A stretch of 64,000 nt of DNA, taken from Methylorubrum aminovorans. GTDB lineage: Bacteria; Pseudomonadota; Alphaproteobacteria; Rhizobiales; Beijerinckiaceae. Shown piece after piece: positions 1-8,263 of this stretch. The stretch is from the NCBI RefSeq assembly GCF_022179725.1, contig NZ_BPRC01000005.1:1-64000 (forward strand), read 5' to 3'. The position numbers and the translations under genes are program-made. Every line of letters begins with the position of its first letter. Position 1 is the stretch's first letter. The notes beneath the pieces were generated by a model. It did not search any database. It worked only from the letters and a program-made list of their open reading frames with translations, and was not told the origin of the DNA.

Positions 1-129
1 GTAGTAGGTCACATCCGTCACGCCGATGGCCCGGATCGCCTCCACCACGCTCTGGCCCTGCGAGACCAGAACATCCCCCTGCCGCAGCTTGGCGACCACG
101 TCTTCCGGCTTGTGCCGCTTCGTTCCCAT
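1..129 (-). CDS. IS3-family transposase OrfA, N-terminal part
   Basis: The first 43 codons of a transposase OrfA are visible, starting at ATG 129 and open to the window edge. The protein begins MGTKRHKPEDVVAKLRQGDV and continues to a VTDVTYY segment. This matches the N-terminal helix-turn-helix of IS3-type OrfA proteins, which recognises the inverted repeats. IS3 elements make the active transposase by a programmed frameshift between OrfA and OrfB; OrfB would lie left of the window. The start lies about 50 bases inside the element end, as expected for this family. Whether the element is intact cannot be judged. Confidence 0.65.
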   Translation of the reverse strand, partial: MGTKRHKPEDVVAKLRQGDVLVSQGQSVVEAIRAIGVTDVTYY

Positions 130-180
130 CTGTCCGTCCTCATCTGGCTCAAAAGCCATACCTCAGGACGGACCACTTCA
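1..180 (-). mobile_element. IS3-family insertion sequence, terminal fragment (runs off left edge)
   Basis: On the minus strand the element begins TGAAGTGGTCCGTCCTGAG at position 180. That is a TG-starting terminal sequence of the kind found at IS3-family ends, followed about 50 bases later by an OrfA-like reading frame. Only this end lies in the window, so the opposite inverted repeat and target duplication cannot be seen. The element ends 42 bases from the stop codon of the phosphohexomutase gene, so it lies in the intergenic space and does not break that gene. IS3 assignment is from the OrfA protein; the boundary is inferred. Confidence 0.6.
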
Positions 181-221
181 GTGGGCGCGGATCAAGCCGA
201 AGCGATCACCCGGCTTCCGCA

Positions 222-1748
222 TCAGATCGTCTGATTGTAGGCCCCCACCTCGGGATGCTGGCGCAGCACCCCGTCCACCGCGGCGAACATCTCCCGCAGC
301 CGTGCCTCCGAGACCGGGCTCTCGACCACCACGACCAGTTCGGGCTTGTTCGAGGAGGCCCGCACCAGCCCCCAGGTGCCGTCGGCGGTGGTAATCCGCA
401 CGCCGTTGACCGTGACCAGATCGGTGATCGCGTGCCCGCCCACCGGCTCGCCGGCCGCCTGGAGCGCCCGGAACCGCTCGGTCACCGCCTCGACCACGCC
501 GTACTTCACCTCGTCGGCGCAGTGCGGCGACATGGTCGGCGAGCCCCAGGTCTTCGGCAGCGCCCGGTAGAGGTCGGCCATGGTCTGTCCCGGATTGCGG
601 TCGAGCATCTCGATCACCGCGATGGCGGTGAGCAGGCCGTCGTCGTAGCCGCGGCCCACCGGTGCGTTGAAGAAGAAGTGGCCGGACTTCTCGAAGCCGG
701 CCAGCGCCGAGAGCTCGTTGACGCGGCGCTTGATGTAGGAATGGCCCGTCTTCCAGTAGTCGGTGCGCACGCCGCGGGATTGGAGCTCGGGATCGGCGGC
801 GTAGAGGCCGGTCGACTTCACGTCGACCACGAAGGTCGCCTCCGGATGCAGCTTCGACAGGTCGCGGGCCAGCATGACGCCGATCTTGTCGGCGAAGATC
901 TCCTCGCCCTCGTCATCGACCACGCCGCAGCGGTCGCCGTCGCCGTCGAAGCCGAGGCCGACATCGGCGCCGGTCTCGCGCACCTTGTCGGCGATGGCGT
1001 GCAGCATCGCCATGTCCTCAGGATTGGGGTTGTAGCGCGGGAAGCTGTGATCCGGCTCGACGTCGAGCGGGATCACCTCGACGCCGAGCCGCTCCAGCAG
1101 CGCGGGGGCGAAGGCGCCGGCCGTGCCGTTGCCGCAGGCGGCCACGACCTTGAGCTTGCGCGAGACGGGTTTGGCCCGCGCCACGAGATCGTCGAGGTAG
1201 ACCTGCGCGAAGTCCGAGACGAACTCGTAGGCGCCGCCGTCGCGGTACCGGAACGCGCCCGTGGTGACGATCTCCTTGAGGCGGCCCATCTCGTCGGGGC
1301 CGAAGGTCATCGGCCGCTCGGCGCCCATCTTCACGCCGGTCCAGCCATTGTCGTTGTGCGAGGCGGTGACCATGGCCACGCAGGGGCAGTCGAGGGCGAA
1401 CTGTCCGAAATAGGCCATCGGCGAGAGCGCCAGCCCGATATCCTTCACCCGCAGGCCCGCCGCCTGCATGCCGGCGATCAGCGCGAGCTTGATCGCGGAG
1501 GAGTAGGAGCGGAAGTCGTGGCCGGTGACGATGTCGGGGCGCACGCCGCGCTCATGGATCAGCGTGCCGAGGCCGAGGCCCAGCGCCTGGACACCCATCA
1601 GGTTGATCTCCTGCGGGAACAGCCAGCGGGCATCGTACTCGCGGAAGCCCGTCGGCTTGACCATCGGCCATTGCTCGAAGGCGAAGGTGTTCGGTTTGAG
1701 CTTCGGGACAGGCGTGGGAAAGGTCTTGGGGGACCGATCGGATGACAT
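222..1748 (-). CDS. Phosphomannomutase/phosphoglucomutase
   Basis: Cytoplasmic alpha-D-phosphohexomutase that interconverts hexose 1- and 6-phosphates (mannose and/or glucose), feeding nucleotide-sugar and surface polysaccharide synthesis. The catalytic phosphoserine loop is seen as TASHNDNGWTGVKMG, and the metal-binding loop as DGDGDRCGVVDDEG. A C-terminal phosphate-binding segment (VRASSNKPELVVVVES) completes the four-domain layout. I place the start at ATG 1748 (MSSDRSPK), preceded by a GAAAGG ribosome site; a longer frame to 1778 has no better signal. The length of 508 residues is normal for bacterial PMM/PGM enzymes. It has no operon partner here. Which sugar is preferred cannot be told from sequence alone. 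Confidence 0.9.
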   Translation of the reverse strand: MSSDRSPKTFPTPVPKLKPNTFAFEQWPMVKPTGFREYDARWLFPQEINLMGVQALGLGLGTLIHERGVRPDIVTGHDFRSYSSAIKLALIAGMQAAGLRVKDIGLALSPMAYFGQFALDCPCVAMVTASHNDNGWTGVKMGAERPMTFGPDEMGRLKEIVTTGAFRYRDGGAYEFVSDFAQVYLDDLVARAKPVSRKLKVVAACGNGTAGAFAPALLERLGVEVIPLDVEPDHSFPRYNPNPEDMAMLHAIADKVRETGADVGLGFDGDGDRCGVVDDEGEEIFADKIGVMLARDLSKLHPEATFVVDVKSTGLYAADPELQSRGVRTDYWKTGHSYIKRRVNELSALAGFEKSGHFFFNAPVGRGYDDGLLTAIAVIEMLDRNPGQTMADLYRALPKTWGSPTMSPHCADEVKYGVVEAVTERFRALQAAGEPVGGHAITDLVTVNGVRITTADGTWGLVRASSNKPELVVVVESPVSEARLREMFAAVDGVLRQHPEVGAYNQTI

Positions 1749-1824
1749 GGCAGACCTTTCGCGCGGGCGGTGACGCACGAGACCGCGTGCGCCGCCGGAA
1801 GAGAAGCTGAAGCCTGTTGCGGTT

Positions 1825-4800
1825 CTAGACCAAGAGAGCGTCCTGAGCCGAGGCGCCGTTGACCTTCCACACCTCGATCGCCGCCACGGTCGGGTTCTCG
1901 GCCGCGCCTTGCCAGAAGGCGAGATCGAGCGTCCCGTCGGTGATCGAGACCGTCCGCGTCAGGCTCGTCGCCGTCGCCCCCCCGGCAGCCGCGGCCCAGA
2001 TGTCGTAGTTGGCGATCGTGGTGCCCTCGATGCCGATGTTGAACTGGCGCTGGCCCGCCCCGCTGAGGCCGCCCGGATCGTCGGGCTGGTTGTAGATCTC
2101 GGCGAAGTGCAGGATCACCTCGTAGGAGCCCGACGCCAGCGCGCTGCCGTCCGCGTTCTTGACGGCGTAGCCGAAGCGCCCGTCATCGGCATCGGTGATG
2201 GAGGCGCTCGCCCAGCCGAAGCGCTGGTTCTGGTAGAGGGCGTCGTCCGTGGTGCCCGCGATCGGATCGACGTCGGCGAAGATGGCGTTCCCGTCCTGGC
2301 CGGCGACGTAGAAGCGGTGCGGAGACGCCGCCGTGTCGGCCTCGAACAAGGTCCCGTCCGCGCGGGTATAGGCGCTCCCGCCGGAATTAATCGCCATGAC
2401 GAGGGTGTCGCCGCCGGGCGTCACGTCGATGGTGAAGCCCTGCGAGGCGGCAGCGTTGGTGTTGGCCGCAGGGCTGCCGTCGGCGATCTCGCCGGCCTTG
2501 ACGGTGGCGGTGTACGATCCGTCGGCCCAGCCGCTCGCCGGGGCGGCGACGAGGTAGGTGGCGGTGGCCGAAGTCGCGCTGGTCGCCACCTTCGATGCCA
2601 GACTGACGGCGCCGACCGTGCCGGGCCCGCTTACCGCAAGGTCCGCGGCGGTGATGCTGGCGAGATTGATGCCGGAGGCGTCGTTGTAGACCACCGTCAC
2701 GCTGGCCTCGCCGCTGCCGGAGGCGGGACCCTGGATCGCGAAGGAGCCGACGGTCGGGCCGGCCGTGTCGGTGCCGCCCGTGGCTTGGCGCACGATGATG
2801 CCGCTGAGCTTGGCGTTGTCGAGGCCGTTGAGAAATTGCAGGTCCAGCGTGCCGTTGGCGCCCGCGGTGATCGGGCCGGAGACGTAGGTGTAGGGCGTGT
2901 TGAAGCTGCCGGTCTGGCCCAGGATGTCGAGATCGTTGAGGACGGTCTGGCCCTCCAGCGACACGTCGAACACGCGCTGGCCGGGATTGCTCCACCACAA
3001 TTCGCCGAAACGCAGCTCGACGGTGTAGGCCTGGCTCGTGCTGGCGACCGGGATCGCGTAGCTGAAATTGCCGTAGCGTTCGGTCTGGTAGACGGTGTTG
3101 GTGAAGGCTGGCTGCAGGCCGTTGCCGCCGGTGCCGTCGATGAAGGTGGCGCCGCCGGTGAAATACTGATCGGCCGAGAAGCTGATCCCGTCCTGGATCA
3201 GCGCCGAACCACCGGCATTGATCGCCGCGACGATCCCGCCCGCGCTGCTGGTCTGGACCGAGAAGAGCTGCGAGGCGGCGAGGTTGGTGTTGGCCGCCGG
3301 GCTCGCATCCGCCACCTCACCGGTCTTGACGGTCGCGGTGTACTGGCCGTTGGTCCAGCCGCCGGTGGGCGCGGCGACGATGTAGGTCGCGGTCGCCGAG
3401 GTGGCGCTCGTGCTCGTCTTGGATTGCAGCGTGATCGCGCCGACCGTGCCGGGTCCCGTCACCGCGATGTCGGCGGCGGTGATGCTCGCAAGATTGATCC
3501 CCGAGGCGTCGTTGTAGACCACGGTCACGCTGGCGCTGGCATCGCCCGCCACCGGCGCCTGGACCGTGAAGGGGCCTACCGTCGGCTTGGTGTTGTCGGC
3601 GCCGCCACCGCCACTGGCCTGCCGCACGACGATGCCGCTGAGCTTGGCGTTGTCGAGGCCGTTGAGGAACTGCAGGTCGAGCGTGCCGTTGGCGCCGGCG
3701 GTGATCGGACCCGAGACGTAGGTGTAGGGCGTGTTGAAGCTGCCCGTCTGCGCGAGGATGTCGAGGTCGTTGAGGATGGTCTGACCCTCCAGCGACACGT
3801 CGAACACGCGCTGGCCGGGATTGCTCCACCACAGCTCACCGAAGCGCAGTTCGACCGTGTAGGCCTGGCTCGTGCTGGCGACCGGGATCGCGTAGCCGAA
3901 ATTGCCGTAGCGCTCGGTCTGGTAGACGGTGTTGGTGAAGGCTGGCTGCAGGCCGTTCCCGCCGGCAACGTCGATGAAGGTGGCGCCGCCGGAAAAATAC
4001 TGGTCGGCCGAGAAGCTGATCCCGTCCTGGGTCAGCGCCGAACCGCCGGCATTGATCGCCGCCACGACCGGATTCGTCGTGCCCGATTTCGCCGTGGTCG
4101 TGATGGTGATCCCGTCGAAATCCGCGGTGAACGGCGCGCCGTCGTTGGAGGTGGCGAGCAGGCCCACCGCCATGCCGCTCGCCTTGCCGCCGACGGTATA
4201 GTCGCCCTGAATCGCCTTCAGGAGCGCGCTGCCGCTCGGCACGCTCAAGGCGGTGCCGGCGGTGAACGCGGCGTTGGCGTCGGTGGCGGAGGAGACCGCG
4301 CCGGTGCCGAAGCGCCAGAGCGGCGTGACCGTGTTGGTCTCGAGATTGACCGCGAGGCGCAGCTGCACCCAGCTCGCATTGGCCGCATTCAGGAGGGCGT
4401 TGTTGGTGACCGCCGCGGTCTGGGCGACGCCGAGATTCTCCATCGAGGTCTCGAAGATCGCGCTGGTGTACTTGCCGCCCGCGCTCTCGCCGCGCCCGCC
4501 GAGCACCAGCTTGATGAAGTTGTCCTGGTCGCCCGTGCCGATCTGCAGGCCCGCCGAGGGGAAGCCGCCGTCGCTGGTGGCGTTGGGGATCCAGTTCGCC
4601 ATCGTCAGGGTGACGTTGGCGGTGGCGACGCTGTCGTCAAACGTGACGCCGGCCTGGAGCGCATCCTTGAGGGTGTTGTTGCCTTCCGTGAAGTCGCCCT
4701 CCTGCACGTTCTTCAACTGGATGACGCCGCCCGCGCCGCCGGCGATGATGTTGGCGGAGGTGTAGAGACCGCCGTCGAGGAACGGGTCGAGCCCGTTGAT

Positions 4801-6549
4801 CATCGCGCCGGTGAGCCCGCTGCCGCCGAAGGTGCCGGGGATCGCACCGGATTCGAAGTTGAACACCACCGTCTCGCCGCCCGAGATCACGTCGGTGCCG
4901 GCGGTGCCGTTGTCGGGGTCGAGGGCGAAGGGGTCGAGCGTGTTGTTGATCCCGTCGCCGTCGAGGTCGAGGTTCTGCGGATTGGTCGGCCCCGGCGTCA
5001 GGACCTTGATGTTGCCGTCGGCCAGCGTCGTGACCCAGACCGTGCCGGCGAACGGCTTGCCGTCGCCGACCGCGTCGATGCCCAGCGGCGCACCGCCGCC
5101 CATCGGCACGACCTGCTTGCCCGCCGCCACGATCTGGCCAGCGGCGCCCACCGTGGTGTCGACCCCGCCGGAGGCGTTGCGCGGGATGATGTGGAGATAG
5201 CCCGCGAGATCGGTGACGAGGATGGCGCCCTTGATGCTCGTGGTGCCGCCATCCGCCGTCGTCCACGTGGTCGAGGCGGTGTACTCGGCCAAGCCGTTGA
5301 GCGAGCCCTGGCCGGTATCGAGCGCCCCGTCGCTGATGCCGCCCTCGAAGAACACGCTCTCGCGCGGGTCGGCGGTGCCGGCCGGAATCACCGAGTCGAA
5401 GTCGGCCGGCAGGCCGGGATGGCCATGGGGGAGGAAGGTCGCGCCGTTGACGCCCGCGCCCGGCGTCAGGATCCAGCCGGCCTGGCCCCCCACGGCCCGC
5501 ACGAGGTTGGGATGGCCGCCGTAATAGCCTTCCCCGGTGATCTCGTGGAGCTGGTCGTAGTTGAGCCGCTTGGTGCCGCCGTCCTGATCGGGCGTGTTGA
5601 GCGGGATCTGGCTCTCGCTCGTGACGACGTTGCCGGCGGCGTCCGACGGGCGCCCGCCCCAGCCGTTATTGGCGCCGTTGTCGTAGGTGAACATCTTGCC
5701 ATCGGAGGTCAGCAGCACGTCATAGGCGTTGCGGTAGCCCGGCGAGTAGACCTGCACCGGGCTGTCGGCGGTGATCTTGGCCATGTTGAAGCCGTCGCGG
5801 CCGCCGAACGGGCCGCTGACGTCGGAGCCGTCCGGGTTCTCGTTGCCGGGCGTGCCGTTGTTGGGCCGGTAGGGATCGTCAAGGGTCGGCAGGTCGTAGA
5901 GGTAGGGGTTGAGGCTGTTGGGGTCCTTCACCGTCATGGCGTCGAGGGCCGTGAGATCGACCTTGAGCACGGCGGCCGCGTAGGCGAATTCGGGCAGCCC
6001 GGCGAAGTTGTTGGAGGGGGCGCCGGCATTGGTGTTGCCGCCTACCGCCACGTAGAGCGTCTTGCCGTCGGGCGAGAGGGCCATGCCGTTGGCGGAGTGG
6101 TTCTCCTCCGAACGGGGCAGGCCGCGCACGAGATCGACCTTCTTCCACGTATCGGTCGCGGCATCGAAGGTGAGACGGGAGATGATCGACGAGTTGGTGT
6201 CGAGATTCGTGTCCTCGCCGCCATTGCCCGCACCGATGCGGGGGTCGCTCGACGTGACGTAGAGGACCGGGTTATCGGCGGTGCCGGTGACGAGGATGCC
6301 GGTGACCTGGCGCTCTTCGAGGCCGAGGTTCAGCGTGCCGTCGTCGTTGTGGTTCGGGATGTCGAGGATGAGGTCGATCGATTCCGTGGCGGTGACGACG
6401 TAGCCGTTGCCGTTCTGAGCAACCGTCAGGGCCTTGATGCTGCCGAACCGCTCGGCGACGTAGAGGCGTCCGTCCGGTCCCCATTGCAGGGCCGAGGCCA
6501 GCCCCGAATACCCGGCAAGGATCGATTGCGAAAACGTCACGTCGGCCAT
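1825..6549 (-). CDS. Large multidomain beta-propeller / malectin-repeat protein
   Basis: A 1574-residue protein, probably extracellular or surface-bound and carbohydrate-binding. Domains in order: a sugar-dehydrogenase/NHL-like beta-propeller (about 1-510); a short calcium-type motif DLDGDGINNTLDPFALDPDN near residue 525; a concanavalin/LamG-like beta region (about 545-815); malectin-like domain 1 (about 830-970); Ig-like module; malectin-like domain 2 (about 1105-1250); Ig-like module; and a more diverged third malectin-like domain (about 1385-1565). The malectin/Ig pair is a near-identical tandem duplication of 834 bp (278 residues). No Sec signal is visible at the N-terminus (MADVTFSQSILAGYSG), so export by a type I or other leaderless route is possible but unproven. 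Enzymatic activity of the propeller is not established. The architecture is clear; function is inferred from domains. Confidence 0.7.
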   Translation of the reverse strand: MADVTFSQSILAGYSGLASALQWGPDGRLYVAERFGSIKALTVAQNGNGYVVTATESIDLILDIPNHNDDGTLNLGLEERQVTGILVTGTADNPVLYVTSSDPRIGAGNGGEDTNLDTNSSIISRLTFDAATDTWKKVDLVRGLPRSEENHSANGMALSPDGKTLYVAVGGNTNAGAPSNNFAGLPEFAYAAAVLKVDLTALDAMTVKDPNSLNPYLYDLPTLDDPYRPNNGTPGNENPDGSDVSGPFGGRDGFNMAKITADSPVQVYSPGYRNAYDVLLTSDGKMFTYDNGANNGWGGRPSDAAGNVVTSESQIPLNTPDQDGGTKRLNYDQLHEITGEGYYGGHPNLVRAVGGQAGWILTPGAGVNGATFLPHGHPGLPADFDSVIPAGTADPRESVFFEGGISDGALDTGQGSLNGLAEYTASTTWTTADGGTTSIKGAILVTDLAGYLHIIPRNASGGVDTTVGAAGQIVAAGKQVVPMGGGAPLGIDAVGDGKPFAGTVWVTTLADGNIKVLTPGPTNPQNLDLDGDGINNTLDPFALDPDNGTAGTDVISGGETVVFNFESGAIPGTFGGSGLTGAMINGLDPFLDGGLYTSANIIAGGAGGVIQLKNVQEGDFTEGNNTLKDALQAGVTFDDSVATANVTLTMANWIPNATSDGGFPSAGLQIGTGDQDNFIKLVLGGRGESAGGKYTSAIFETSMENLGVAQTAAVTNNALLNAANASWVQLRLAVNLETNTVTPLWRFGTGAVSSATDANAAFTAGTALSVPSGSALLKAIQGDYTVGGKASGMAVGLLATSNDGAPFTADFDGITITTTAKSGTTNPVVAAINAGGSALTQDGISFSADQYFSGGATFIDVAGGNGLQPAFTNTVYQTERYGNFGYAIPVASTSQAYTVELRFGELWWSNPGQRVFDVSLEGQTILNDLDILAQTGSFNTPYTYVSGPITAGANGTLDLQFLNGLDNAKLSGIVVRQASGGGGADNTKPTVGPFTVQAPVAGDASASVTVVYNDASGINLASITAADIAVTGPGTVGAITLQSKTSTSATSATATYIVAAPTGGWTNGQYTATVKTGEVADASPAANTNLAASQLFSVQTSSAGGIVAAINAGGSALIQDGISFSADQYFTGGATFIDGTGGNGLQPAFTNTVYQTERYGNFSYAIPVASTSQAYTVELRFGELWWSNPGQRVFDVSLEGQTVLNDLDILGQTGSFNTPYTYVSGPITAGANGTLDLQFLNGLDNAKLSGIIVRQATGGTDTAGPTVGSFAIQGPASGSGEASVTVVYNDASGINLASITAADLAVSGPGTVGAVSLASKVATSATSATATYLVAAPASGWADGSYTATVKAGEIADGSPAANTNAAASQGFTIDVTPGGDTLVMAINSGGSAYTRADGTLFEADTAASPHRFYVAGQDGNAIFADVDPIAGTTDDALYQNQRFGWASASITDADDGRFGYAVKNADGSALASGSYEVILHFAEIYNQPDDPGGLSGAGQRQFNIGIEGTTIANYDIWAAAAGGATATSLTRTVSITDGTLDLAFWQGAAENPTVAAIEVWKVNGASAQDALLV
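2440..4060. repeat. 834-bp tandem duplication inside the malectin protein gene
   Basis: Two copies of about 790-830 bp, roughly 2440-3226 and 3274-4060, lie head to tail at an offset of 834 bases and stay in frame. Stretches such as the coding for LWWSNPGQRVFDVSLEGQT, and their flanks, are almost identical at DNA level. Third-position differences are few, so the copies are recent or kept alike by gene conversion. Each copy carries one malectin-like and one Ig-like module. Confidence 0.85.
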
Positions 6550-6873
6550 GGTCAGTCCCCCCGTCCGAACTTGGCATCAAGCTCGGGGCCGACCGTATCC
6601 GCGCCCGATCCGGGCTCCATGCGCGCAGCGGTATTCCGCGGCGTTCTTCCGGGCTAGCGCGCCGTGAGCCGAAGGAGGGGCCGGTTCGGCGAAAGAGCAC
6701 CCGCGGGAACAAGGGGGTGACGGGGCAGTCCGACGCCGTGGCCATCCGTATGCCGAAAGGATGAGGGGCGGGAACGACGTTCGGGTGATGCCGCTGCCCC
6801 GGCCATCGCCCGTTTCGGCCCTCCGGCGGGCTCCGGCCCTGGCGGCACGGCCCCGCCCCCGGACGTTCTGCGC
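6550..6873. other. Intergenic stretch with no recognised gene
   Basis: These 324 bases precede the malectin-protein start (minus strand). Reading frames here are Arg/Pro-rich shadows with no ribosome site. No tRNA, strong hairpin or known repeat was seen. The promoter of the malectin-protein gene must lie in its right-hand neighbourhood, but no clear -35/-10 pair stands out. Confidence 0.5.
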
Positions 6874-7077
6874 TTAGATAAAGTGGCGGTAGACGACGGA
6901 GCGGACCGCCTCCTCGCCGTCACCGTCGCGATCGACGCTCGCGGTGCGGCCCTCCGCCAGACCGATCATCGAGACGAGCGCGAGTGGGATCACCTTCGGC
7001 CAGAAACGGGCGAGGTGACGCGCGGAGGATGCGAGGCCGCGCGCGGACCGAAACAGGATCGTTGTCAGGATCGTCAT
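6874..7077 (-). CDS. Small hypothetical protein with one hydrophobic segment
   Basis: A 67-residue reading frame beginning MTILTTILFRSARGLASSAR, followed by one hydrophobic stretch (FWPKVIPLALVSMIGL) and an acidic-to-basic tail. ATG 7077 is preceded by a purine-rich GGGGGAGA about 9-16 bases upstream, which supports translation. The family is not recognised. It could be a single-pass membrane or secreted peptide. It lies in a gene-poor stretch with two other small ORFs. Since the length is near the range of chance ORFs in high-GC DNA, this call is tentative. Confidence 0.35.
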   Translation of the reverse strand: MTILTTILFRSARGLASSARHLARFWPKVIPLALVSMIGLAEGRTASVDRDGDGEEAVRSVVYRHFI

Positions 7078-7200
7078 GCGGAAGGTCTCCCCCTCGCCGG
7101 CAGCCGCGCCACGATGCCCGATCGGTGATGCCGCATTGTGTCGGAAATCGGCAGGCCGCTGCGATGGAGCGCCCTGCCTGGATCCTGCGACCGCCCGTGA

Positions 7201-7299
7201 TCAGGGCGTGGGGCGACGGCGGCCGAAAGCCCAGGTGCCGACGGCCAGGGCCCCCACCGGGGCAAAAAGGAGAGCGATCACGGACAGCATGCTCGACAT
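7201..7299 (-). CDS. 32-residue single-pass membrane microprotein
   Basis: A short frame missed by usual length cut-offs: ATG 7299 to TGA 7201. The product starts MSSMLSVIALLFAPVGALAV, continues as a hydrophobic helix through GTWAF, and ends in the basic tail GRRRPTP. A GAGAGAGG ribosome site sits about 9 bases before the ATG. One transmembrane helix with a positively charged C-terminal tail is the layout of many bacterial membrane microproteins. No family is recognised and no partner is adjacent. Evidence is the coding signal only, so moderate confidence. Confidence 0.45.
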   Translation of the reverse strand: MSSMLSVIALLFAPVGALAVGTWAFGRRRPTP

Positions 7300-7554
7300 G
7301 GATTGGGCCTCTCTCGCCGCAATGAGATCGGCTCCCGATCGTTCATGATCCGCGGAGCCGTTGCGCCTGCCTAACATGAAATATCGTTCGCTCCACGGGC
7401 GAATTGATCACTATTTCGCAAGAATGCCCCCGAGACGCCGTCCCGTGCGGCGGGGCTCCCTGGCTGGAGTTGGGACCGGACGTCTCGATCCGGCACAGGA
7501 TGCGCTGGCATCCCGCTCGCACCGGCGCCGCCGTGTCGTTCGCGGACAGGCTTC

Positions 7555-7833
7555 ATGTTTCCCAAACTGGTCGGGTCTCTCGCTCTCCTCGTGGCCGGAT
7601 CTGTTCTCCTCCACAGCTGGGAGATGCCGCGCTGGGTGATCGCGACCCTGTGCGCCATCGGCACGGCCGCGACCGTTCTGCTCATCGCGCCCGCTCTGGA
7701 GCGGACGGTCGCTCCGGTCGCGGCGACGCCGGACCGCGAGACGCCGAAGGGGCCCGCGCCGGTCTTCGAGGGAATCTGGGATCCGCTCGACCATCGGCAG
7801 GTTCTGAGCGGATCGTCCGGAACGGATCTCTAG
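7555..7833 (+). CDS. Small hypothetical membrane protein
   Basis: A 92-residue protein with two predicted membrane helices: LVGSLALLVAGSVLLHSW near the N-terminus, and VIATLCAIGTAATVLLIAPAL around residues 27-48. A polar C-terminal tail of about 40 residues follows. ATG 7555 is preceded by GGACAGG at suitable spacing. No family is recognised. It is followed directly by a short repeated palindromic element and stands alone between the small ORFs and the iron-uptake operon. Confidence 0.5.
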   Translation: MFPKLVGSLALLVAGSVLLHSWEMPRWVIATLCAIGTAATVLLIAPALERTVAPVAATPDRETPKGPAPVFEGIWDPLDHRQVLSGSSGTDL

Positions 7834-7935
7834 ACCGTCGACCTGATTGCATCCGGTCGACGGTTTTCGGTCCTTGGTGTGTCGCGATTTCTGTCGACGA
7901 ACCGGCATCCACCTCGTCGAAAAGCACTCTCGAAC
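7830..7935. repeat. Intergenic palindromic repeat, family 1, copy A
   Basis: A CTAG-started element overlapping the last codons of the preceding ORF. It contains the dyad CCGTCGACC ... GGTCGACGG and the core TCGACGAACCGGCATCCACC followed by TCGTCGAAAAGC. It closely matches the element at 13742-13848 in both halves and spacing. Related shorter cores occur at 32654, 32712 and 33507. Confidence 0.65.
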
Positions 7936-8143
7936 GCCGTTCCTCAAGGCTGACCGCGAGACGTCGGGAACCGATGCGCCTCCCGCCCGGCATCGCGCTG
8001 CCCGCCTTGCCGGCGTGTCCTGCAGCTGCGTTTGCATCCCCCGCTGCCACGGCCGGCCGATGCATCGCCGCAACAGGTTGCCAAAAACATCGGTCAAGTA
8101 GAATGATTGCGCATAAGCGAATTCGCGAAATCAAGTATTTGTA

Positions 8144-8160
8144 TTTATAACAGTTATAAA
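8144..8160. promoter_or_regulatory. Perfect palindrome, candidate operator of the iron-uptake operon
   Basis: TTTATAACAGTTATAAA has 7-base arms around a CAG spacer and lies 104 bases upstream of the TonB-receptor start. The half-site TTTATAA recurs inside the second palindrome at 8223-8243. The binding protein is unknown: it does not match the Irr or RirA patterns I know. Confidence 0.4.
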
Positions 8161-8222
8161 ACATAGATCTTGCATGCATCATTCGCTCTTTGCCATACGC
8201 GGCGCACAGTTCGTTGTGTCCC

Positions 8223-8243
8223 CTTAGGTCTTTATAACCTAAG
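8223..8243. promoter_or_regulatory. 21-bp inverted repeat just upstream of the TonB receptor
   Basis: CTTAGGT-N7-ACCTAAG has perfect 7-base arms, with TTTATAA in the middle. It ends 20 bases before the receptor ATG, overlapping the likely transcription or translation start zone. That position suits a repressor or an RNA hairpin. Iron or metal control is inferred from the gene it precedes. Confidence 0.45.
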
Positions 8244-8263
8244 TTAAAAGCGTTTCGGAAAAG

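Larger units (their letters stand above)
7936..8263. other. AT-richer leader region of the iron-uptake operon
   Basis: The span from about 8100 to 8260 is clearly richer in A+T than its surroundings and holds two strong palindromes (listed separately) before the TonB-receptor start. No coding signal is convincing here. It is the probable promoter/operator region of the operon. Confidence 0.55.

Noticed and set aside
255..1745. Long open frame (496 codons) on the plus strand opposite the phosphohexomutase gene
   Set aside because: Antisense shadow of a high-GC gene: His/Arg/Gly/Val-rich, no ribosome site, no family resemblance, while the minus-strand product has all catalytic motifs.
1909..6657. 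1582-codon open frame opposite the malectin protein
   Set aside because: Its composition (Arg/Asp/Val/Gly-rich, repetitive) is that of a complement shadow; the opposite strand encodes recognisable domains.
8100..8263. Cobalamin riboswitch before the TonB receptor
   Set aside because: No conserved B12-box or GCCACTG core was found, and the operon genes point to siderophore uptake.
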